Source: Desulfobacterales bacterium (GTDB taxonomy: Bacteria > Desulfobacterota > Desulfobacteria > Desulfobacterales > Desulfosalsimonadaceae). From it: a stretch of 8,039 nt of DNA. Every line of letters begins with the position of its first letter. The first letter of the stretch is position 1. The position numbers and the translations under genes are program-made. The notes under the pieces are model-generated. The model did not search any database and had not been told where the DNA came from. It saw nothing but the letters and a program-made list of their open reading frames with translations. The stretch lies in NCBI GenBank assembly GCA_018224315.1, contig JAGTVF010000303.1:1-8039 (forward strand), written 5' to 3'. Below are positions 1-6,278 of this stretch, piece by piece.

Positions 1-2
1 TG

Positions 3-905
3 TCGGGCCTGGGAGCCGAATGCCTGTTTGATCCTGAACTGGAAGACCTTGGGGAAAAATACCTGCCCCTTGTGGCAGCCGGCAAAATGCGCGCTGCCCC
101 GGCCCTGTTTGAACCCGGCGCAGACGCCGACCTCTTTGGCACACAGACAACCGCCATTGCCGAACAGGATCACTGGATCATCAACGGGAACAAGGCATAC
201 GTGCCAAACGGAACAACTGCCGGGTTTTACGTGGTCCTGTGCATCACCGGCACCGAGGCCTCCGGATCGGGCAATGCCGCAGGCAGCGGAAACGATCCGG
301 CCCTGATCGTGGTGGATGCCGATACCCCCGGGGTCACCGCAGAATCGGCCGGCCCCACCCTGGGTGCCGGCCTTGTGGATTTCGCCCATGTCCGCTTTGA
401 AAACGCAGCCGTCTCCCTGAAAAACATAATCGGCAACACCGGCCAGGGCTTGGACCGGAGCCTGGCGTTTTTGAATCAGGCCCGGATCCAGGCCGCTGCC
501 ATGGCCCTGGGCACCGGACAGGGGGCCTTTGACCGGGCCCTGGATTACACGCGCCAGCGCAGTCAGTTCGGCAAAAAACTGGCCCAATTCCAGGTGACCC
601 GGCACAAGCTGGCAGGCATGGCCGCGGGACTGGATGCTGCCCGCCTGGCTGTCTACCAGGCCGCCAAAGCCTTTGACGCCGGCACCTGTGATGCCCGCAC
701 CGCGGCTGCAGCCAAGCTCACGGCCGCCAATGCGGCCATGACAGCTGCCGACGAGGCCGTCCAGCTGCTCGGGGGATACGGGTACATGACCGAATACGAA
801 GTGGAGCATTTCTACCGGGACGCCAAAACCCTGGAAATCTTTCTGGGCAGCCCCGCAGTGTTAAAAGACGTGATTGCCGGCGGGCTTATCGGCAAAATCA
901 GGTAA
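3..905 (+). CDS. Acyl-CoA dehydrogenase family protein, C-terminal 300 residues, probable non-catalytic subunit (5' partial)
   Basis: The reading frame is open from the window edge to TAA at 903-905, so the start lies upstream. Residues below are numbered from position 3. The family oxidises acyl-CoA thioesters to enoyl-CoA using FAD, in the cytoplasm. The middle beta-domain motif is degraded: FEPGADAD (residues 36-43) stands where TEPxAGSD is usual, and KAYVPNG replaces the usual K-x-F-I-[ST]-N-G. The C-terminal helical domain is canonical: RSQFGKKL with R186 and FG at 189-190, then QLLGGYGY (from Q254) and FYRDAK. No catalytic glutamate is visible. The MCAD-type position reads IFLGS (L281) instead of IYEGT, and the IVD/LCAD-type position reads NQAR (A160) instead of QER. 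Only 20 bases separate it from the next ACAD gene, so the two are almost surely co-transcribed. The family call is secure; the non-catalytic role is inference. An enzyme using another base, or a non-dehydrogenase ACAD homologue, is the alternative. Confidence 0.93.
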   Translation, partial: SGLGAECLFDPELEDLGEKYLPLVAAGKMRAAPALFEPGADADLFGTQTTAIAEQDHWIINGNKAYVPNGTTAGFYVVLCITGTEASGSGNAAGSGNDPALIVVDADTPGVTAESAGPTLGAGLVDFAHVRFENAAVSLKNIIGNTGQGLDRSLAFLNQARIQAAAMALGTGQGAFDRALDYTRQRSQFGKKLAQFQVTRHKLAGMAAGLDAARLAVYQAAKAFDAGTCDARTAAAAKLTAANAAMTAADEAVQLLGGYGYMTEYEVEHFYRDAKTLEIFLGSPAVLKDVIAGGLIGKIR

Positions 906-925
906 TACCGAAAGGATCAGCGGCA

Positions 926-2071
926 ATGGAAATACTTGCCTACACCGAGGACCACCACCGGTTTCGCAGCCGGATGCGCGCCTTTCTGGAAAAGGAGATC
1001 ACGCCCTGGACCCATCAGTGGGAAACCGATCACATCACTCCCAAATGGGCCTGGCAGAAAGTGGGACAGGCCGGATTTTTGTGCACGGGTGTTTTGCCCG
1101 AATACGGGGGCATGGGCGGCGATTTTCTCTATTCCGTGATTGCAGCAGAAGAAATGGCGAAAACCAACCACACGGGCCTGGCCTCTGCCCTTCATTCAGA
1201 TGTGGTGGTGCCCTATATCGAAGCCTTTGGCAGCGGGGACCAGAAAAAAAAATACCTGCCCGGATGCGTTTCCGGCGACATAATTGCCGCGGTGGCCATG
1301 ACAGAGCCGGATGCCGGCAGCGACCTGGCGGCCATGGCCACCACCGCAGAGAAGAAAAACGGTGAAATCGAGCTAAACGGCGCCAAAACCTTTATCTCAA
1401 ACGGCATCAATGCCGGCATAGTCATTGTGGCGGCAAAGGACCCGGATGAGCCCGACCCTTACAATGCTGTGTCCCTCTATATTGTCGAGGACGGCACCCC
1501 GGGGTTCAAAAGGGGCCGGCATTTAGAAAAAATGGGATTTCACAGCCAGGACACCGCGGAATTGTTTTTCACAAACTGCCGGATTCCGGGGCAAAACCGG
1601 CTGGGGCAAAAGGGGGCGGGTTTTGGCATGCTCATGGAAAAGCTCCAGCAGGAACGGCTGGTCACCTCCATCTGCGCCCAGGCCGCAGCCGAACTGATCC
1701 TGGAAATCACCACGGATTTCTGCAAAAATACCGCAGACCGGGACAAAAAACCGTTGTCCAAAAACCAGGCCACCCAGTTTGCCATCGTGGAGATGACAAC
1801 AGAGGTCAAACTGGGCCGCACGTTTCTCGACAAGCTCATTGCCGGCCACATGGCAGGCGAGCAGGCCATCGTGGAAACCTCCATGGCCAAGTACTGGATC
1901 ACGGACATGGCCAAGCGCATCTCCCGGCGGTGCATGGATTTGTTCGGCGACTACGGGTTTAGCGAAGCCTGCCCCATTGCCCGGGCTTTCCGGGATGTTC
2001 GGGTCATGCCCATTTTCGCCGGCACCAATGAAATCATGAAAAACATTGCCGCCAAGTTCATGGGGCTTTGA
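926..2071 (+). CDS. Acyl-CoA dehydrogenase, probable catalytic subunit with IVD/LCAD-type glutamate
   Basis: The protein has 381 residues, the usual full length for the family. It has an N-terminal helical domain (FLEKEITP near 20-27), the beta-domain with AMTEPDAGSD (124-133) and KTFISNG (154-160), and a C-terminal helical domain ending in RDVRVMPIFAGTNEI (356-370). The MCAD-type catalytic position is Ala (A365 in FAGT). QQERL (241-245) supplies E243 at the place where isovaleryl-CoA and long-chain acyl-CoA dehydrogenases carry their base. The RxxFG motif that contacts the neighbouring subunit's FAD is missing: the aligned stretch reads ADRDKKPL (270-277). QxxGGYGY is altered to DLFGDYGF (338-345). 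The ATG at 926 has an AAAGGA ribosome site (911-916) nine bases upstream, 20 bases after the previous stop. It probably forms a mixed complex with the upstream ACAD. The electron acceptor would normally be ETF. The substrate is unknown: no CoA ligase, hydratase or thiolase is in view. Confidence 0.95.
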   Translation: MEILAYTEDHHRFRSRMRAFLEKEITPWTHQWETDHITPKWAWQKVGQAGFLCTGVLPEYGGMGGDFLYSVIAAEEMAKTNHTGLASALHSDVVVPYIEAFGSGDQKKKYLPGCVSGDIIAAVAMTEPDAGSDLAAMATTAEKKNGEIELNGAKTFISNGINAGIVIVAAKDPDEPDPYNAVSLYIVEDGTPGFKRGRHLEKMGFHSQDTAELFFTNCRIPGQNRLGQKGAGFGMLMEKLQQERLVTSICAQAAAELILEITTDFCKNTADRDKKPLSKNQATQFAIVEMTTEVKLGRTFLDKLIAGHMAGEQAIVETSMAKYWITDMAKRISRRCMDLFGDYGFSEACPIARAFRDVRVMPIFAGTNEIMKNIAAKFMGL

Positions 2072-2088
2072 CCCGTATCAGGCCTCTT

Positions 2089-4500
2089 TCAGTAGTGATC
2101 CATGGCCTCGGCCCGGGGTTTTAAAAACAGATGATAAAGCAGATCGCAGTAGCGGTCCAGCTTGACCATCCCTTCCCGGGACTCGCTATAGCGCCAGAAT
2201 CCATAAAGCTTGGTCAGTGAGAAAAGCTTGTGGCTGTATCTGGCCCAGGTGTATTTTTCCCGGATCCGGGCCATGCCCTTTTCCGAAACCTGCCGCCATT
2301 TGTCCGGGTTTTGGGCAAACCCGGAAACAAACCGCCAGATGCCCTCTGCCATCAGATCCGGCTGACTGGTGTTTAACAGATACCCGCTTTTTTCGTCCTC
2401 GATGATCTCGGACGGGCCGCCGAAAATGGGACCGAATGTGGGCAGGCCGCACTGCATGGCCTCAAGTACGGTCAGCCCGAAGGCCTCAAACAGGGCCGGC
2501 TGGACAAACATGCCCTTCTGGTCTGCAATGATCCGGTAAACCTCCCCGGTTTCGGCCTTGGATACGCTGGGCAGCCAGCGAATGTGACCCTGCAGGTCGT
2601 GGGCGGCAATGAGCTCATACATCCGCCGGATCTCGTTTTGCTCTTCTGCGTCATCTGAATTTTCAATGTGGATCGTGCCTGCGGCCACCACCAGGTTGCA
2701 GTGTTTTCTCAGCTCCGGATGCATGCCGAAGGCCTCGACCAGACCAGTGATGTTCTTTATCCGGTCTAAGCGGGCCATGGTAAACAGCGGCGGTTTGTCC
2801 GGATTTTCCAGATAACCGTAAATATCTTCGGATTGCTCTGAAAAAAGCCGGGTCTGCCAGTAGGCCCGCTGACTGGCCGACCGGCGGTCGGTTTCGGTAT
2901 ACGGAAAATAATTGTCCTCATCAACTCCCGGGGGCACCACGTTGAACTTGGGATTAAACAGGTTGATACCGTTGACCACCTGGTAAAGCCCGGGCATGGT
3001 GTAGAACTGGTAAGACTCATACTGGCCGAACCGGGTCTCTGTGCCGGCGATTTCCTGGTAGGTGCTGGTAATGATGAAATCCGACTTGTTCATGGAAAGC
3101 AGATCTGCGGTAAACTGGCAGGAAAAATGATAATCGTTTTCCATGTTCTGCCAGTACAGATCCGAAAACAGATACTTGGTTTTTTCCAGGGCGTGGGCGA
3201 TGGTGCACTGGATTACGTTCATGCGGTCTGACAGCAGGGTGGCCACCAGGTTGCCGTCTGAATAATTGCCGATGATCAGATCCGGCCGGCCCTCGAACTC
3301 AGCCCTCAGCTCCCGCTCGCAATCCCTGGCAAACCGGTCCAGATAGGGCCAGATTTTAAAGCGCGATACCCAGTCCTGCAGAACCGCGCCCTGGCTGTCA
3401 TAAAACGGAATGCGAAGAATATAAGCATGTTCCGTGCCCACAACATCTTCTTTGGGCTGATTGCAGGTGGTGTTGCCGGAATTGGGGATCAGGCGGGTGA
3501 CCACCAGCACCCGGGGGATGACGTCAATGCCGGCCAGTTCAAACTCCCGGAGCATATGGGCCTCCAGCGCCCGCACCTGGTCGAGTATATAGATCACCTG
3601 GCCGCCGGTGTCGGGCTTGCCCAGCACGTTTTCCTGGGCAAACCAGCCATGGGGAGACAAAATGGCCACCTTGGAAATCATGGGCACCCTGGATATAAAA
3701 TTCTCGAGATCCGCGCTTCGCGGCTCATGGAAAAGCGCGTGCAAAAGCGACATGGTCTCGCGGATCCGGCCCGCGGTGTTGCCCCATCCCGGTTCAAATC
3801 CCCGGCTTTTGAGCTGCGGCTTGAGTTTCAGATGGGGCAGGTTCTCATCATGATTGCCCAGGTCATCAATGGTTTCTTCCAGGGCGGACAAAAAATCATC
3901 CAGGGAATCGAGAATATCGGGGTTGACCAGCAGCTGCTCACCGTTGATCCGGTGGATCCGCAAAAATTCGAACAGATCCCGGCCCCAGTCCTCGGGCTTT
4001 TGAAACAGATTGCTGGACATGTAGCGGTTTAGAAAACTGATGCCGTTGCCCACGTTCCTGACATTCTTGATGGTGGGCGCATAATCGGAAAACGGCAGAA
4101 AATCCAGCTCCAGGGTATCGCGGTTGGCCCCTGGGGTATTGTCGCAGATGTATGCGTCCTTGTAGTCCAGGTAGCGGTTTACCGAAATTTTCTGCATGTG
4201 CTTTCGGTCCGCACTGAGCCGGTAGATATTGTACCGGGCCATGGTGTAGCGGTGCAGAATCAGCACAATGCTGTCTGGAAACAGCATTTCCGGAACCCGG
4301 GCCAGAAACCGGCCCACGGCCGAATGCTCGGAAAAATCCTCCTCCTTGTGATTTTCCCGGCACCACTTGAGCCAGTTGAGCCAGATATCGTTTCGCAGCA
4401 GATACTTGCTGCCGCTGCCGCTCAAATAATATATAAAATCGGAAAAATCTTTCTGCTCGGCTTCAGGAATCAGTTTTGAAATCAAGTTGGTGGGGGACAT
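2089..4500 (-). CDS. Sucrose synthase (GT4 glycosyltransferase)
   Basis: The protein has 803 residues, almost the same length as plant sucrose synthases. It catalyses the reversible reaction sucrose + NDP to NDP-glucose + fructose. The N-terminal regulatory region (about 1-275) precedes a GT-B core. The core opens with HGWFAQENVLGKPDTGGQ (284-301), followed by the catalytic-His segment IAHALEKTKY (H436), VVPPGVDEDNYFPYTE (521-536), ARLDRIKN (576-583; R577 and K582 contact the nucleotide), and FVQPALFEAFGLTVLEAM, whose E672 and E680 form the GT4 E-x7-E motif. The C-terminal YTWARYSHKLFSLTKLYGFW is family-typical. In the nucleotide-base loop (residues 642-653) the plant Gln and Asn appear as V646 and T651, as in bacterial enzymes that accept ADP. 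The frame stays open back to 4611, but the ATG at 4500 has a near-perfect Shine-Dalgarno sequence and matches the family length, so it is preferred. The gene follows an aldo/keto reductase on the same strand and converges on the ACAD pair with a 17-base gap. No sucrose-phosphate synthase is nearby. Confidence 0.96.
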   Translation of the reverse strand: MSPTNLISKLIPEAEQKDFSDFIYYLSGSGSKYLLRNDIWLNWLKWCRENHKEEDFSEHSAVGRFLARVPEMLFPDSIVLILHRYTMARYNIYRLSADRKHMQKISVNRYLDYKDAYICDNTPGANRDTLELDFLPFSDYAPTIKNVRNVGNGISFLNRYMSSNLFQKPEDWGRDLFEFLRIHRINGEQLLVNPDILDSLDDFLSALEETIDDLGNHDENLPHLKLKPQLKSRGFEPGWGNTAGRIRETMSLLHALFHEPRSADLENFISRVPMISKVAILSPHGWFAQENVLGKPDTGGQVIYILDQVRALEAHMLREFELAGIDVIPRVLVVTRLIPNSGNTTCNQPKEDVVGTEHAYILRIPFYDSQGAVLQDWVSRFKIWPYLDRFARDCERELRAEFEGRPDLIIGNYSDGNLVATLLSDRMNVIQCTIAHALEKTKYLFSDLYWQNMENDYHFSCQFTADLLSMNKSDFIITSTYQEIAGTETRFGQYESYQFYTMPGLYQVVNGINLFNPKFNVVPPGVDEDNYFPYTETDRRSASQRAYWQTRLFSEQSEDIYGYLENPDKPPLFTMARLDRIKNITGLVEAFGMHPELRKHCNLVVAAGTIHIENSDDAEEQNEIRRMYELIAAHDLQGHIRWLPSVSKAETGEVYRIIADQKGMFVQPALFEAFGLTVLEAMQCGLPTFGPIFGGPSEIIEDEKSGYLLNTSQPDLMAEGIWRFVSGFAQNPDKWRQVSEKGMARIREKYTWARYSHKLFSLTKLYGFWRYSESREGMVKLDRYCDLLYHLFLKPRAEAMDHY

Positions 4501-4505
4501 GGGCG

Positions 4506-4512
4506 CCTCCTT
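4506..4512 (-). promoter_or_regulatory. Shine-Dalgarno site of the sucrose synthase gene
   Basis: The minus strand reads AAGGAGG, five bases before the ATG at 4498-4500. This site decides the start, because the frame itself extends 37 codons further upstream. That extension has no comparable ribosome site and would run through the leader hairpins. Confidence 0.85.
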
Positions 4513-4546
4513 TTGCAATGCCGTTTCGGCCTGCCATTTTATTGCC

Positions 4547-4568
4547 TGGGCCGGATTTTGCCGGCCCA
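4547..4568 (-). promoter_or_regulatory. Leader hairpin upstream of sucrose synthase
   Basis: TGGGCCGG (4547-4554) and CCGGCCCA (4561-4568) are perfect inverse complements around a 6-base loop, in the untranslated stretch before the sucrose synthase gene. A second short hairpin, GCCG-AAA-CGGC on the minus strand, lies at 4520-4530, eight bases from the Shine-Dalgarno site. No run of T follows the main stem in either direction, so it is not a classical terminator. It could stabilise or regulate the mRNA; this is inference. Confidence 0.45.
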
Positions 4569-4582
4569 AGCATTCCCTTGAT

Positions 4583-4611
4583 GGCATAATGGGTGCAAAC
4601 CGATCCGTCAA
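4583..4611 (-). promoter_or_regulatory. Possible promoter of sucrose synthase
   Basis: On the minus strand TTGACG (4606-4611) is followed after 17 bases by TATGCC (4583-4588). The -35 matches five of six consensus bases, the -10 only three of six. Transcription would start near 4576, giving a leader of about 75 bases that includes the hairpins. Read-through from the aldo/keto reductase gene is equally possible. Confidence 0.35.
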
Positions 4612-4641
4612 GAAGAAATTGCGCGGCCATGCCCCGGGATT

Positions 4642-5640
4642 TTATTCGGACCGGCGGGCCGGCGGGGCCATGAATTCAGGTCCCACCGGGTCGGAAATGG
4701 CCTGGGAAAGGATTTGTTCAATCTCAGCAAAATCCTCTTCTGCCAGCTGCCATCCGAAAATATCGGGCAGGGGATCCATCTGCTCCGGCCTGCGTCCGCC
4801 CCAGAGGGCAACGCTTGCGCCCTTGTCAAGCACGTAGCGCACGGCAAGGTGAAGAACCTTTTTGCTGTATTTCTTTTCGGCCAGATTTTGCAGCTGTTTA
4901 ACCGCTTCAAGATACTGAGCGAATCTCGGGGATTTGAACTTGGGATCCACCTTGCGCAGATCATCTCCGTCAAACTGCTGATCCGCTGTCATTTTTCCGG
5001 AAAGCAGCCCGCGGCACAGGGCCCCGTAAGTCAGCGTGGCAATGCCGCTCTGGGTACAATAGGGGAGGACATCGTTTTCAATGGCCCGTTCAAACACGTT
5101 GTAAGGGGGCTGGCAAACCGCCAGTGGGGCGGCTGCCCGAAAGGCCTCCATTTGCTCCACGGTATAGTTGCTGACACCTATTGCCCGGATTTTCCCCTCA
5201 TCCAAGAGCTTTGCCATGACCTCTGCAGTCTTGTCAAAGGGCACCACAGGGTCGGGCCAGTGGATCTGATAGATGTCAATGTAGTCGGTCTGCAGCCGGC
5301 GGAGACTGTCTTCGATCTCCTTGCGGATCCGCTCAGGGCTGGAATTGCGCCAGACCTTTTTTTGGGCATCATCCCATTCCAGCGCGACTTTGGTGGCCAG
5401 AATGAGCCGGTCTCTCTGGCCGTAGTCAGCCAGGGCCTTTCCCACGATCTGCTCTGAGGTGCCAAAACCGTAAACCGGGGCGGTATCCACCAAATTGATG
5501 CCCTTGTCTAAAGCCGCGTGAATGGTGCGGATTGATTGGGTCTCATCTGTTCCGCCCCACATCCAGCCGCCGATGGCCCAAGTGCCCAGGCCCACGCGCG
5601 AGGCCTCCTGCTCCAGTCCGTGAATCTTGGTATACTCCAT
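4642..5640 (-). CDS. yhdN: Aldo/keto reductase, AKR11B / general stress protein 69 (YhdN) type
   Basis: This 332-residue protein is a single (beta/alpha)8 aldo/keto reductase domain that reduces aldehydes or ketones with NAD(P)H in the cytoplasm. The start GLGTWAIGGWMWGGTDE (18-34), the catalytic tetrad D52, Y57 (DTAPVYGFG), K84 (ATK) and H127 (QIHWPD), and the substrate-loop segment GALCRGLLSGKM are all present. Recalled from memory, the sequence tracks Bacillus subtilis YhdN (AKR11B, an NADPH-dependent general stress protein) closely through its C-terminus (ISDPVGPEFMAPP, 315-327), more closely than it tracks IolS. ALWGGRRPEQM (278-288) is the expected 2'-phosphate cofactor loop. The ATG at 5638-5640 has an AAGGAGG ribosome site (5648-5654) seven bases away. 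The gene lies 141 bases before sucrose synthase on the same strand and is divergent from the ferritin-like gene. The physiological substrate is unknown. Confidence 0.95.
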   Translation of the reverse strand: MEYTKIHGLEQEASRVGLGTWAIGGWMWGGTDETQSIRTIHAALDKGINLVDTAPVYGFGTSEQIVGKALADYGQRDRLILATKVALEWDDAQKKVWRNSSPERIRKEIEDSLRRLQTDYIDIYQIHWPDPVVPFDKTAEVMAKLLDEGKIRAIGVSNYTVEQMEAFRAAAPLAVCQPPYNVFERAIENDVLPYCTQSGIATLTYGALCRGLLSGKMTADQQFDGDDLRKVDPKFKSPRFAQYLEAVKQLQNLAEKKYSKKVLHLAVRYVLDKGASVALWGGRRPEQMDPLPDIFGWQLAEEDFAEIEQILSQAISDPVGPEFMAPPARRSE

Positions 5641-5680
5641 TGATCTGCCTCCTTTTATTGGGATTCATACAACACCAATA

Positions 5681-5708
5681 CTGATAATCATATAAAAAGC
5701 CTCGTCAA
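5681..5708 (-). promoter_or_regulatory. Possible promoter of the aldo/keto reductase gene
   Basis: On the minus strand TTGACG (5703-5708) is followed after 16 bases by TATCAG (5681-5686), inside an AT-rich stretch. The -35 is good and the -10 moderate. The same CTTGACG start is seen at the possible sucrose synthase promoter. Confidence 0.35.
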
Positions 5709-5735
5709 GAAAACAGTTTAGATGGCACAATGGGA

Positions 5736-5764
5736 TTGAAAATACCGGCCGGATGCCATAGACT
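5736..5764 (+). promoter_or_regulatory. Possible sigma70-type promoter of the ferritin-like gene
   Basis: TTGAAA (5736-5741; five of six consensus bases) is separated by exactly 17 bases from TAGACT (5759-5764; four of six). Transcription would begin near 5771 and give a leader of about 44 bases that ends in the AGGAAAGGA ribosome site (5799-5807). Confidence 0.45.
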
Positions 5765-5814
5765 GCCCGTGAGTTCATCGGCGGAAAAAGTCTATTTCAG
5801 GAAAGGATTGTTTC

Positions 5815-6276
5815 ATGAAGCCAGGGTTTGAAACCATTGCGGAAGTCATCGATTTTGCGGTCACACGGGAAGAAGAAGCCCGCCAGTTCTACATTGCGCT
5901 TTCCCGGCAGGCGCCGGACCCCTTTATGCAGCAGATTTTCATGGATTTTGCCCATGAGGAGCAAAACCATCGCGACACCCTGGAAAATCTGGATACAGAA
6001 GGACTTGAGCGTATTTTCAGCCGGATCATGGAACCGATCAATGACATGGGAATAGCCGAAATCACCCCGGATACCAGTACGGACACAGACATGGACTTCA
6101 AGCAGGCACTGGCAATGGCCATGAAACGGGAGGACAAGTCTGAAAAGCTTTATTCACTGCTTGCGGAAACTTGCGATGATGACACCATCAGCCTTGTGTT
6201 TGCGGGACTGGCCAGGGAAGAAGCCCGCCATCGCAGCCGCATTGAGCGGGCTTACAGCGCCCTGTACCAAAAGTAG
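5815..6276 (+). CDS. Ferritin-like diiron protein, rubrerythrin family without a rubredoxin domain
   Basis: This 153-residue protein is an all-helical four-helix bundle by pattern and contains a clear internal duplication. Helix pair one has E19-EEARQFY followed by HEEQNH (E49, H52). Helix pair two has E106-DKSEKLY followed by REEARH (E136, H139). The spacing E-x6-Y and then ExxH is the same in both halves, which gives all the ligands expected for a rubrerythrin diiron centre. There is no C-terminal CxxC pair, so the rubredoxin-like electron-transfer domain of classical rubrerythrin is absent. Such proteins (COG1633-like) are thought to handle peroxide or iron in the cytoplasm, but their exact role is poorly defined. 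The ATG at 5815 has AAAGGA seven bases upstream. It is transcribed divergently from the aldo/keto reductase gene and converges on the helicase with two bases between the stop codons. Confidence 0.9.
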   Translation: MKPGFETIAEVIDFAVTREEEARQFYIALSRQAPDPFMQQIFMDFAHEEQNHRDTLENLDTEGLERIFSRIMEPINDMGIAEITPDTSTDTDMDFKQALAMAMKREDKSEKLYSLLAETCDDDTISLVFAGLAREEARHRSRIERAYSALYQK

Positions 6277-6278
6277 CA

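Noticed and set aside
874..1365. 163-codon open frame overlapping both ACAD genes
   Set aside because: It is out of frame with the two ACAD genes, whose family motifs run uninterrupted through the same bases.
3427..4032. 201-codon open frame on the plus strand
   Set aside because: It is antisense to the conserved core of sucrose synthase.
4547..4568. Rho-independent terminator between aldo/keto reductase and sucrose synthase
   Set aside because: The stem is good but neither side is followed by a T run.
4501..4611. In-frame 37-codon N-terminal extension of sucrose synthase
   Set aside because: A near-perfect Shine-Dalgarno sequence precedes the ATG at 4500, the resulting 803 residues match the family, and the extension crosses leader hairpins and a possible promoter.
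4714..5457. 247-codon open frame on the plus strand
   Set aside because: It is antisense to the aldo/keto reductase gene, resembles no family I know and has no initiation signal.
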